A stretch of DNA of 32,431 nt, from positions 1-32,431 of the forward strand of contig UQTE01000024.1 of assembly GCA_900543805.1 (NCBI GenBank). Direction: 5' to 3'. Of the stretch, positions 7,914 through 15,109 are shown one piece after another. Made by a program: the position numbers and the translations under genes. The stretch is from an uncultured Sutterella sp. Lineage in GTDB: Bacteria > Pseudomonadota > Gammaproteobacteria > Burkholderiales > Burkholderiaceae_F. Numbering within the stretch: the first letter of the stretch is position 1; each line of letters begins with the position of its first letter. The notes under the pieces were generated by a model. The model was not told the DNA's origin. It made no database searches and was given only the letters and a program-made list of their open reading frames with translations.

Positions 7914-9692
7914 ATGCCGGACACAGACAACAACACTGAAGAGATTCGCCGCTTCGTCGCGCAGTGGCTTCTGGAAGAAAACCGCCGGACCGCCGTCGCC
8001 GATTTTCAACGCCCGTATACATGGTCCGAAAGTCACGTGACGGCCTTTACGGAATCGCTCCTTGACTCGCTTTTTCGTCCGGAGAAGGGCTCGCCCGACA
8101 TCGGGGTCGTGGTGATCGAAGAGACGTCCGACGCGGATTTCATCGTGGACGGTCAACAGCGCCTCCTGACCTTTGCTCTCCTCATCGTCGAATGGTACGG
8201 GGAAGAGATTTTGGGGGCTAGAAAGCTCGGTGTGAGAACGTGGTCCCGCCTCAGGCAGCTTCTCCGGACGAACAATCTGCAGAGCACCGTCCATGCCAGC
8301 AGAATCCGCCGAATCATTCGGAACGTGTGTCACCGACGTTCCGATGCGAGCGCCGCTTCGAAAGGGGAAAGGCTTGCTTTGCTCCGGAGCGTGACCTTTT
8401 CCATCGTGTCTTTTGAGCGCAAGCGTGGAGAGACTTCGAACCCCGCGGTCCGCAACTTTTTCGAGCCGCTCAATACGACGGCGAAACCCTTGAACGGCGG
8501 GCAGATTCTCAAAGCTCACCACATGGGGAGAATTTACGGGAACAATCCCGCGGCGACATGGGACCGACAGTCTCGGTACGAAACGTGGTTCCGCAGTCAC
8601 AAAGAAGATGAGAGGCTTGGGCTGAGCACCTTTTCTCCCTTCTGTTTTAATCGAAACGAAGAAATTTCCGTCGAGCGTTTCATCGATTCGCACGATCAGG
8701 ACGCCTACTACCGACTGGGCTGCGGCTTCGTTCAGGGCGTGCAGGCCATGCTTCTCGGTCAGGACAAATGGTGGTGGGAGATCACCTCGCAGGGGAGCGA
8801 ACGACAGGCTCCTTTCGAACGGCTTGAGGGGAGTCCACGCGGAACCTCGAACGAAGGTAGCGGAGCGGGAACCGATCGTAGATGGCGGGCCACGGAGCCG
8901 CTCGCCTTTTCGGAGGCGGAAGGGTTCTTCCGCATGGTCGGGCGTTTTGCGCGGCTGTATGACGCCTACTGTCTGGAACTCTCGTGTCTTTCCGAGCGGT
9001 TCGGCGAGGTGATTCAGGAAAAGATCGCGGATCACGGTCTCTCAGAGGATGATCCGGACCGCCGTCCCGCAAGGCTTGTGTGCAGAGCGGCGCGCCTCAT
9101 GGCGGCCTTCGGCCGGTGTCTCGTCAAGTGGAGTAAAGAGGACAAACGGCTTCAGACGGAAGCGTCTCTCGGGAGACTCTGTCGTTGGGAAAACAATGAA
9201 CGAATCGAAATCGTGCCTTGGGTAAGCGACGCCGGCGCTTGGCTGGCCTTGCCCGACATCCCGAACGACTTGTCAAACACGTACGGTTCCATCCCGACCG
9301 TTGTGTATGCCGCCGCGCTTCTCTGGAGCGACAAGTTTCCGCAGAAGGAAGCCGACGACGACATCGTGCGGCTTCTCATGGTGCAGCTTCTCTTCGCCCG
9401 TTTCTGTTCAAGATGGGACAGCGTCTGGAGGTCGCTTTGCATGTGGGAAGCCGTGGCCGCCGCGCATTTTTCGACGAATGCGCAGGGAGCGCTTTGGCGC
9501 TTTTTGAAGACCGCGCGCAATATGGGCACCCAATGGCCCCGGGAACTTGAGGCGACGATCAACCGAATGCCGGGCGGACGTGAGGCAAACAAACCTCAAA
9601 ATAAGCACGCATCCGACGAGGGGCTTCCACCCGAAGAAATGAAGGCCCTCGACGAACTCCGTTCGCTTCTTTCCCAGTATCTGAGTTTCTGA
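7914..9692 (+). CDS. DUF262 (GmrS-like) protein, first gene of a paired module
   Basis: A 592-residue soluble protein. The N-terminal third is a DUF262 domain: FQRPYTW at 31-37, DGQQRLLTF from residue 79, and FFEPLNTTAKPLNGGQILKA near 180-200. This is the ParB/sulfiredoxin-like fold of GmrS, in which the D-G-Q-Q-R motif takes part in nucleotide hydrolysis. The rest, to the helical C-terminus, is unassigned and lacks an HNH (DUF1524) signature. It is followed seven bases later by a second DUF262 gene in the same direction, and the two are surely co-transcribed. DUF262 proteins occur in type IV restriction (GmrSD), SspE and BrxU defence systems, so a DNA-targeting or phage-sensing role is inferred. 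No clear ribosome site precedes the ATG. Confidence 0.8.
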   Translation: MPDTDNNTEEIRRFVAQWLLEENRRTAVADFQRPYTWSESHVTAFTESLLDSLFRPEKGSPDIGVVVIEETSDADFIVDGQQRLLTFALLIVEWYGEEILGARKLGVRTWSRLRQLLRTNNLQSTVHASRIRRIIRNVCHRRSDASAASKGERLALLRSVTFSIVSFERKRGETSNPAVRNFFEPLNTTAKPLNGGQILKAHHMGRIYGNNPAATWDRQSRYETWFRSHKEDERLGLSTFSPFCFNRNEEISVERFIDSHDQDAYYRLGCGFVQGVQAMLLGQDKWWWEITSQGSERQAPFERLEGSPRGTSNEGSGAGTDRRWRATEPLAFSEAEGFFRMVGRFARLYDAYCLELSCLSERFGEVIQEKIADHGLSEDDPDRRPARLVCRAARLMAAFGRCLVKWSKEDKRLQTEASLGRLCRWENNERIEIVPWVSDAGAWLALPDIPNDLSNTYGSIPTVVYAAALLWSDKFPQKEADDDIVRLLMVQLLFARFCSRWDSVWRSLCMWEAVAAAHFSTNAQGALWRFLKTARNMGTQWPRELEATINRMPGGREANKPQNKHASDEGLPPEEMKALDELRSLLSQYLSF

Positions 9693-9699
9693 CCGCATC

Positions 9700-11598
9700 A
9701 TGGCGCATCGTACTTTTGTCAATCATTACGACCTCTCGGCCCTCGATCTTCTGGCGGCCAGCGGGAATTTTCTTCGGCAAATCGCCCAACGGGCCGAGCG
9801 GGAGCCCGCGCTCCACATCCCCTTCTGGCAGCGAGACTATGACTGGGGAAAGAAGCAGATCGAGAATTTCCTCTCGTCCGTTCATCAGGCGGCGCAGTCG
9901 AAGACCGACCTCTACCTCGGGACGCTCGTCTTCGGGATTCACTCGAAATACCCCGACAAAATTCTCGTGATCGACGGTCAGCAACGTCTGCGGAGCATCC
10001 AGAACCTTCTCATCCGTTCCCGAGAGTATTTCGGCCAGGGCGAGTCCGCAGACGTACTGCCGCTCGTTCACGGTCTCGGCGACGCGGAAAGGCCGATTCA
10101 GACGGTCGAGGCGGTGAAGGCGAGCTTTTCCTCCGACGAGCAAAGGACGGCCTTCTCTCTCGAAAGTCTCAAGGACAAGGGCTTTAATGAAGTCGCTCCC
10201 GAGGAGTGGCTCCTCCGTCTGAAGTTTCGTGCGGTCGTCACGTACTTCAAGCGCGACGGACGTTGTGCGGAGGATCCGTTCGACGTCGTCATGTCGGATC
10301 TCTTTTCCAGCGTGAACCGCCAGGCCAAGCCCTTGGATGACATCGACGTCGTGAAGGCGAAGATTCTCTTCGGACTTCGCAAATTCGGGTACGAAAAGGA
10401 GGCCGAAGAATTCGCCCGCGAGTGGGAGACGGCGAGAATGCTGCAGTTGGTGCCGACGCAACTCGCCGACAGAGCGTTGCTCGACGTCGACGTTCTCGAC
10501 GACAAGACCGAAAAGATCCTCACGGCCGTGCCCTACGACCCCGAGACGGTGCGCGTGCAGTTTTCGCGTTACCTGCTTCTTGTAAAGGCCTTTGCTGAAG
10601 GGGTCGACGCTCCCGTGAACAAGGAATACCAAGAGATCGCATACAAAGGGGCTTTCGGTGACGAATTCGAGAAATTGCGCCGGGGAGACGACGGCGACGC
10701 GCTTCTTGCGTTTGCCGGGGCTCTCAAAACGGTGAACGACCTCTTTCTTGCAAACCGCGACTTTCTCCTTCTCGCCCGCCGCAACCGCGTGGAAGTGAAG
10801 GAGGGCGAGGAAGCCGAAAAACGTCCGCTTCTCACGCCCGCACGGAATCGACTGCTGATGTTCCAGGGCTACGTGAGCGGCGGAACGACGCGCGCGAGCT
10901 GGTTCTCTGAAAAGACGCTTATGCGGATTCTGCGGGAATTGGCGTGTTGCCGGCAGGTAGAAGACGCGGCTCTGGACGAAATCCTGGTGAGACTCGAAAA
11001 GGAACTTTTTAAAGACTTGATGAGTTCCTCGGGTGAAGGCCCGACCCTCACCGCGCGCGACTGGTTCCTCTGGCGGGCGCTGTTCGATGTCGAAGGGAAT
11101 CCTGTCTACAAGGCGGCCGTGAAGGGGTGCGAGAAGATGATCGAGACATCGGCCGCAAGCTTCACGGTCGACTCGGGCGAAGCGCTCCTAAAGAGTTTGC
11201 GCGAGAACGCGAAGTCGTACAAACCGGATGGACTCCCCACCGTTACCGGAGCCGCTCAAGTTGAACATTGGGCCGCGATTGAGCGCGGTCGGGAAAAAGA
11301 GAAGGAGATGATCGATCTTTTCGAATCGCTTTCGAACAAGGCCCACATCGCCGAGGGTCTCAATCAGTCGATGCGAAACGACAGCATTCTGAAGAAGGCC
11401 GGGCACCGTGATCCCTCCTGGTGGCCGACGCTGCAGTTCCTCGCCGCGTATTCGGCCTGCGGCAGGGGATGGGCCGTTGCGGAAAATTCGCTCGACCAGA
11501 CGAATCTCAAGGCGTTCATCGAGCCGCTCAACGAATTCTGGAAGAAGGTCGCGGAAGCTTACGAGGTAAAGAAAGGCGATCAGGAAGAAGGCCGTTGA
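9700..11598 (+). CDS. DUF262 protein with GmrD/DUF1524-like C-terminus, second gene of the pair
   Basis: A 632-residue protein. The DUF262 core has PFWQRDYDW at 41-49, DGQQRLRS from residue 92 and SSVNRQAKPLDDIDVVKAK near 205-225. Near the C-terminus, VEHW at 521-524 and the segment from LSN (544-546) through GLNQSMRND to LKK (566) resemble the I-E-H-x-x-P ... GNL ... N-x-x-x-x-N ... K pattern of the DUF1524 HNH nuclease domain. The usual proline after the EH motif is absent, and this assignment is tentative. If right, this is a single-chain GmrSD-like nuclease partnered with a nuclease-less DUF262 paralogue. The two proteins differ greatly outside the motifs, so the pair is not a recent duplication. 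Confidence 0.78.
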   Translation: MAHRTFVNHYDLSALDLLAASGNFLRQIAQRAEREPALHIPFWQRDYDWGKKQIENFLSSVHQAAQSKTDLYLGTLVFGIHSKYPDKILVIDGQQRLRSIQNLLIRSREYFGQGESADVLPLVHGLGDAERPIQTVEAVKASFSSDEQRTAFSLESLKDKGFNEVAPEEWLLRLKFRAVVTYFKRDGRCAEDPFDVVMSDLFSSVNRQAKPLDDIDVVKAKILFGLRKFGYEKEAEEFAREWETARMLQLVPTQLADRALLDVDVLDDKTEKILTAVPYDPETVRVQFSRYLLLVKAFAEGVDAPVNKEYQEIAYKGAFGDEFEKLRRGDDGDALLAFAGALKTVNDLFLANRDFLLLARRNRVEVKEGEEAEKRPLLTPARNRLLMFQGYVSGGTTRASWFSEKTLMRILRELACCRQVEDAALDEILVRLEKELFKDLMSSSGEGPTLTARDWFLWRALFDVEGNPVYKAAVKGCEKMIETSAASFTVDSGEALLKSLRENAKSYKPDGLPTVTGAAQVEHWAAIERGREKEKEMIDLFESLSNKAHIAEGLNQSMRNDSILKKAGHRDPSWWPTLQFLAAYSACGRGWAVAENSLDQTNLKAFIEPLNEFWKKVAEAYEVKKGDQEEGR

Positions 11599-11901
11599 CC
11601 TGAGGGAACGGCGGGAAACCAGGGCGGGCCTGAAGGGCATTTCTCGGAGGTCCGTGCCGGCGGGCTTCCGGCCTCCTCCTTCGGGGAGGCCGGGAAGGAA
11701 AACGCCTTCAGTCTGCCAGGCACCGAGCGGCCGCCTCGGGCTTCGCTCGGGGCTTCGCCCCTATTTCTCATCGGAGAAAGGGGCCGATGGTATTTGCCTG
11801 CGCTCTTCAGGGCGAAGCAGCGGACGGTTGGGACAAAGCCCGGCCGCCGGGCGTGCGGTCGGGGCGAGCGCTTTTGACGGAGTCGACGGCCGGGGCGGGC
11901 A

Positions 11902-11951
11902 ATTATGACCGCACAAAAAAGTGTTCTGACGAAAAGTCTTTTGGTCATAAT
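11902..11951. repeat. Nine-base inverted repeat spaced by 32 bases
   Basis: ATTATGACC (11902-11910) and GGTCATAAT (11943-11951) are perfect inverted copies. The AT-rich spacer differs from the GC-rich surroundings. It could be an operator dyad or the scar of a small mobile element; nothing decides between these. Confidence 0.4.
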
Positions 11952-12097
11952 GCTTTTCTTCCTTCATAACGTCACGTCTTTACGGACGGAGCCAAAGGAT
12001 GATCGGGTCGGCATTTTTGGCAAAACGGTGCCGAAAGATGTCGCTCCGGGCAAGGAGAATGTCCCCGCCGTCCGTGTTCTCGGTGCGGCGGGGCCGC

Positions 12098-12103
12098 TAT
12101 AAA
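12098..12103 (+). promoter_or_regulatory. Possible -10 element of the ridA-like gene
   Basis: TATAAA lies 67 bases before the start codon. The -35 region (TGTTCT at 12075-12080) is poor. The same stretch is duplicated before the decayed copy near 25360, where the -10 has changed to CATAAG. Confidence 0.3.
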
Positions 12104-12169
12104 AGTAGGAAAAGGAAGGGGCCGTCTCTTTCGGCTCTCCCCCGTCGAATCCTCTCCCGAGAACATCCC

Positions 12170-12640
12170 ATGACCGTCGAAGAAAAGCTCCACAGTCTCG
12201 GCCTTGCTCTGCCGCTCCCCTCCGTCCCCGCGGACGTCTACCGTCGCGCCCGGCGCGTCGGAAACCTCGTCTACGTGGCGGGGCACACGCCCAACATCGA
12301 CAGCCGCCTTCAGCCCGAGTACGTGGGCGTCGTGGGGCGCGACATTACGCCCGAGCTCGCCAAGAAGGGAGCGGAGCTTTCGGGTCTCAACATTCTTGCG
12401 GCCCTCAAGGCCGAAGTGGGAAGCCTCGACAAGGTGAAGGGGTTCGTGCAGATTTTGGGCTACGTTCGCAGCGCTCCCGACTTCGGCGGCCAGCCCGGCG
12501 TGATCAACGGCGCGTCCGAACTCTTCGTCGCGCTCTACGGGGAAGGAGGACTTGCCGCACGCATGGCGCTCGGCACGAACGAACTCCCCGAAGGGGCCTG
12601 CGTCGAGATCTGCGCGATCGCCGAAGTGGAGCCCGACTGA
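12170..12640 (+). CDS. RidA/YjgF/UK114-family protein
   Basis: A 156-residue protein of the longer RidA-like subgroup (classical RidA is about 128). Family marks are NLVYVAGHTP near 30-40, GLNILAALKAEVGSLDKV in the middle, and the C-terminal ARMALGTNELPEGACVEI, which supplies the conserved arginine. RidA members hydrolyse reactive 2-aminoacrylate and other imines produced by PLP enzymes, or act on related small molecules. Members of this subgroup are less well characterised. The start at 12170 gives the usual MTVEEKL opening; no strong ribosome site is visible. A good terminator follows 18 bases past the stop. Its 3' end and terminator recur at 13624-13781, and the whole gene recurs decayed at 25425-25788. 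Confidence 0.85.
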   Translation: MTVEEKLHSLGLALPLPSVPADVYRRARRVGNLVYVAGHTPNIDSRLQPEYVGVVGRDITPELAKKGAELSGLNILAALKAEVGSLDKVKGFVQILGYVRSAPDFGGQPGVINGASELFVALYGEGGLAARMALGTNELPEGACVEICAIAEVEPD

Positions 12641-12711
12641 GAAAGCTCAACAGCACGCGGAGCCGCGCGACCTCCTTGGCGGGATGGGTCGGGCGGCTCC
12701 GTTTCATTTTT
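12562..12711 (+). repeat. Direct repeat copy 1: 3' end of ridA plus terminator
   Basis: This stretch, covering the last 25 or so ridA codons and the terminator, reappears at 13624-13781 with scattered substitutions and small indels. The two copies bracket the toxin-antitoxin pair. Confidence 0.8.
12658..12711 (+). terminator. Rho-independent terminator of the ridA-like gene
   Basis: CGGAGCCGCGCGACC (12658-12672) pairs with GGTCGGGCGGCTCCG (12687-12701), 15 positions with one G-G mismatch, followed by TTTCATTTTT. Confidence 0.85.
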
Positions 12712-12761
12712 CCATGGGACGGAGAAATTCCGATTTTTATGATATGGGAAAGAGTGTCGCG

Positions 12762-13232
12762 TCAGAACGCAAAAAAAGCGACGAGAGGTTCAATTTCCAC
12801 GAAACCTTGTTTTTTATAGAATGCCATTGATTCTTCGTTTTTGGCGTGAACCAAAAGACCAAGACCCCCGCATTCATTTCTTTCTGTTCTGATAAGGGCG
12901 TCAGAAAGCAACAACTTTCCAAATCCTTGCCCCGAGATTGAACGATCTACTGCCAGACGTCCAAGTAAAAAGGCGGGAAGTAATTCGTATTTTCCTAATT
13001 TTCGAGCGGCAATGTGCGGCTCTAAAAGAGAACGAATCACACCGGTAGCCGAGAGGGTGTAGAATCCTAAAACTCGCTGCGAAGCGTCGTCAGCAAGAAC
13101 ATAGCATCGAGAGAGACGCCTCTTCTGGTCCTGCATTGCAAATCTGCGCAGGTACAAATTCAACGCCTCATTTGTAGAACAAAAAATCGATCGGTTATGG
13201 TGTTCTTGCAATGTTTCGATGACCAAAGTCAT
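12762..13232 (-). CDS. GNAT-family acetyltransferase toxin (TacT/AtaT-like)
   Basis: A 156-residue GNAT protein. RLAVDRSISGQGFGKLLL (about 92-109) is the acetyl-CoA pyrophosphate-binding motif in the form typical of TacT/AtaT toxins, and FYKKQGF near 140 carries the C-terminal tyrosine. In known cases such toxins block translation by acetylating the amino group of aminoacyl-tRNA. The ATG at 13232 overlaps the antitoxin stop by four bases (ATGA), a coupled pair with antitoxin first. Base composition is much richer in A+T than the flanking genes, which suggests acquisition. The target is not inferable; a non-toxin acetyltransferase is unlikely given the context. Confidence 0.85.
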   Translation of the reverse strand: MTLVIETLQEHHNRSIFCSTNEALNLYLRRFAMQDQKRRLSRCYVLADDASQRVLGFYTLSATGVIRSLLEPHIAARKLGKYELLPAFLLGRLAVDRSISGQGFGKLLLSDALIRTERNECGGLGLLVHAKNEESMAFYKKQGFVEIEPLVAFFAF

Positions 13233-13552
13233 TCGCGAACCTCAATATCGTGCTCTTTGATGAATTTTAGGTAATCCTTCTTGTGTTCATTGAGAGCTTT
13301 TTGGAATGGTTCGGTGTCATCGAGGGCATGCGCCATGTTTCTATAGCCTTCGGCACTCAAATCAAGAATCGTCAGTTGCCAGGGATCTTCGGAATACTCG
13401 TCCATGCACAGAGGAAGACCTCGACGTTGGTGGGCTTGTCGTAGAAAAGTCCGAATCGCTTCCGTGGTCGTCATCCCGATCGATTTGAACATGAGATCCA
13501 AATCTTCCTTTATGACTTTATCGATGCTCACGTTTATCTGAGAGGTGGTCAT
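13229..13552 (-). CDS. RelB/DinJ-type antitoxin
   Basis: A 107-residue protein. Residues 1-45 (QINVSIDKVIKEDLDLMFKS, then GMTTTEAIRTFLRQAHQRRGLP) are a ribbon-helix-helix of the RelB/DinJ type, which binds its own operator. The C-terminal half would wrap and neutralise the toxin. It precedes and overlaps the GNAT toxin gene. GNAT toxins usually pair with DUF1778-type antitoxins, so this partner is uncommon. I chose the ATG at 13552, with GGGAC seven bases upstream, over the TTG at 13582, which falls inside the -10 region. Autoregulation is expected. Confidence 0.8.
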   Translation of the reverse strand: MTTSQINVSIDKVIKEDLDLMFKSIGMTTTEAIRTFLRQAHQRRGLPLCMDEYSEDPWQLTILDLSAEGYRNMAHALDDTEPFQKALNEHKKDYLKFIKEHDIEVRE

Positions 13553-13578
13553 GATCGTCCCGTAGATGGGTATATTAA

Positions 13579-13608
13579 ACAATAGAATCTAATAGGATTT
13601 TACGTCAA
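13579..13608 (-). promoter_or_regulatory. Promoter of the toxin-antitoxin pair
   Basis: On the minus strand TTGACG (13608-13603) and TATTGT (13584-13579) are 18 bases apart. The spacer contains the short dyad AATC-N6-GATT, a possible site for antitoxin autorepression. Confidence 0.5.
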
Positions 13609-13623
13609 CAACAGCCAACTTGT

Positions 13624-13781
13624 CATGGTCAAAGGAACGAACAAGCTCCCCGAAGGGCGTGCGTCGAAATCTGCGCAATCGCCGAAGTGGAGCCCGACTG
13701 AGAAGGCACGCCAAAACCTTGAAACAATACGGAGCCGCCCGACCTCCTTGGCGGGATGGGTCGGGCGGCTCCGTTCTTTTT
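13624..13781 (+). repeat. Direct repeat copy 2: ridA 3'-end relic plus terminator
   Basis: This matches 12562-12711. The coding part keeps the ELPEG-to-stop region at DNA level, but a one-base change after CCCGAAGGG puts it out of frame, so it is not translated as RidA. It lies directly beyond the toxin-antitoxin promoter. Confidence 0.8.
13730..13780 (+). terminator. Second copy of the ridA-type terminator
   Basis: CGGAGCCGCCCGACC (13730-13744) pairs perfectly with GGTCGGGCGGCTCCG (13759-13773), followed by TTCTTTTT. The stem is better than the original at 12658. On the opposite strand it may also stop the LysR transcript arriving from 13849. Confidence 0.75.
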
Positions 13782-13848
13782 CCCGCTCGGAGGTCCGGTA
13801 CGACGTTTGCGGGACCGACGTCTATCGGTTGCCGAAGCAAAGTCGGCG

Positions 13849-14802
13849 TCACTCATAGAATTCCGGATTTTCTTCGCGCAGTTTCGTGAGACTGCTTCTT
13901 TCGCGCTCGGCAAGCCACTCGACGAAGACGCGCACGCGGCGTTTTTCCCAGGCGGCCTCCGTGGCGCAGACAAAGCACGAGGCGGACTTGCGGCGCCAAC
14001 CCGAAAGAATCGGAACGAGCTGTTTGCTTTGGAAGGCGTCGTGCGCGTGAAAGAGCGGCATGTCGGGGACGATCCCCGCGCTCAGCACGGCGGCGTTTTT
14101 GGCGGAAATCAGACTGTTGAAGCGCAGCGTCTTCTTCCAGAGGAGGTTGACGGTTCGATCGCCCTTCGAGAGCGTTTCGGTGGAATTGCGCGAGGGGGTC
14201 TGCAGCAGAACGCCCGTGTGGTTCACGAGTTCGCTCGGGTGGCGGGGCGTCCCGTGGCGCTGCAGATATCGGGGCGACGCACAGGGGATGAAGGGCATCT
14301 CGCCCACGTAGCGCGCAACGATCCCGGGCATCGGCGTGTCGGGCCCGTAGCCCACCACCACGTCGAGTTTCGGACCGCCGTCGAAGAAAACCGCGGGAAG
14401 ACTGTTGCGCAGCTGACGGAGTTCGATTTCGATGTCGGGGTAAGTGTCCTGGAAAAGAACGAGCCCCGGCGTGATTTCGGTCGGACCGATCCCCGCGTGC
14501 GCCGCGAGGCGGATCATGCCGGAGAGACGGTTCTTGTCGCCCCGCAGGTCGTCGACCATTTCCTGATAGGCGGCCAGAAGCGCCTCGGCCTTTTCATAGG
14601 CGCGCTGTCCCGTTTCGGTAAGTTCAAGCGGACGCTTGTCGCGCAGGAAAAGAGGCGTTCCGACTTCGGCTTCGATCGCCTTCACTGCGCGGCTCGCCGT
14701 GCTCGGTTCACAGTCGAGACGGTCGCTGGCGGCATGAATGCCGCCCGCACGCACGATTTCGCAGAACATCCGCCAAACCCGCAGGTCCTCCGTTCGCGCC
14801 AT
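13849..14802 (-). CDS. LysR-family regulator, divergent from the DcuC cluster
   Basis: A 317-residue LysR protein. The DNA-binding domain is residues 1-65 (GGIHAASDRLDCEPSTASRA recognition region, then VGTPLFLRDKRPLELTETG). An effector domain runs from about 90 (IRLAAHAGIGPTEI) to 295. The ATG at 14802 has AAGGAG six bases upstream; the TTG at 14820 is a poorer start that would include that site. It is divergent from the dcuC-type gene with a 307-base gap holding two copies of a GTTGC-N7-GCAAC dyad. By the usual LysR arrangement it should regulate itself and the cluster at 15110-22041, responding to the substrate or an intermediate. Confidence 0.9.
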   Translation of the reverse strand: MARTEDLRVWRMFCEIVRAGGIHAASDRLDCEPSTASRAVKAIEAEVGTPLFLRDKRPLELTETGQRAYEKAEALLAAYQEMVDDLRGDKNRLSGMIRLAAHAGIGPTEITPGLVLFQDTYPDIEIELRQLRNSLPAVFFDGGPKLDVVVGYGPDTPMPGIVARYVGEMPFIPCASPRYLQRHGTPRHPSELVNHTGVLLQTPSRNSTETLSKGDRTVNLLWKKTLRFNSLISAKNAAVLSAGIVPDMPLFHAHDAFQSKQLVPILSGWRRKSASCFVCATEAAWEKRRVRVFVEWLAERERSSLTKLREENPEFYE

Positions 14803-14847
14803 CTTCTTCTCCTTTCCCAAAAAATATCCTAGGACTATCCCTGATGC

Positions 14848-14864
14848 GTTGCAGAAAAAGCAAC
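14848..14864. promoter_or_regulatory. LysR-type operator, copy 1
   Basis: GTTGC-N7-GCAAC, containing the T-N11-A core of LysR binding sites. It is 46 bases before the lysR start codon. Confidence 0.55.
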
Positions 14865-14945
14865 CGGGTAAAGCTCATCTTGCAACAAGAACAATGTGCG
14901 GTGGTACGCATCAGAGGGTGAATCAGGGTTTTCCTGAGGGAGTTT

Positions 14946-14964
14946 TGTTGCGCCCCATGCAACA
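14946..14964. promoter_or_regulatory. LysR-type operator, copy 2
   Basis: TGTTGC-N7-GCAACA, the same dyad and spacing as at 14848 but one pair longer. The centres are 99 bases apart, close to nine or ten helical turns, so looping between them is possible. Confidence 0.55.
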
Positions 14965-15109
14965 TGAGGAGGCAATACGTTGCCTTTTCAATTTTCCAGC
15001 TGAAGACGATACTGCGGGACATCGACGGAGAAGAGCGGCTTTGCGCAGGCTCCGCCGCCGAAAAACCCCGTTCCAAACAAACCCTCTCTCAGCTCAAGGA
15101 GAACCCATC

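Larger units (their letters stand above)
11599..12169. other. Intergenic region between the DUF262 operon and the ridA-like gene
   Basis: About 570 bases with no convincing gene. It holds a strong hairpin at 11666-11696 (a GGCCTCC/GGAGGCC stem with TTCC/GGAA extension and one bulged G) and a short GGGGC-TTC-GCCCC hairpin followed by TATTTCTC at 11749-11768. These probably end the DUF262 transcript. A dyad at 11902-11951 is listed separately. Confidence 0.45.
14803..15109. promoter_or_regulatory. Divergent control region between lysR and the DcuC cluster
   Basis: A 307-base region with two matching dyads (14848-14864 and 14946-14964), a half site GCAAC at 14882-14886, and a small hairpin GGCAA-TACG-TTGCC at 14971-14984. 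AAGGAG lies eight bases before the ATG at 15110. No convincing -35/-10 pair was found, which would suit an activator-dependent promoter. Confidence 0.55.

Noticed and set aside
7368..9035. 555-codon minus-strand frame over the first DUF262 gene
   Set aside because: Antisense shadow running through the intergenic promoter region into the flavoprotein gene in the wrong frame.
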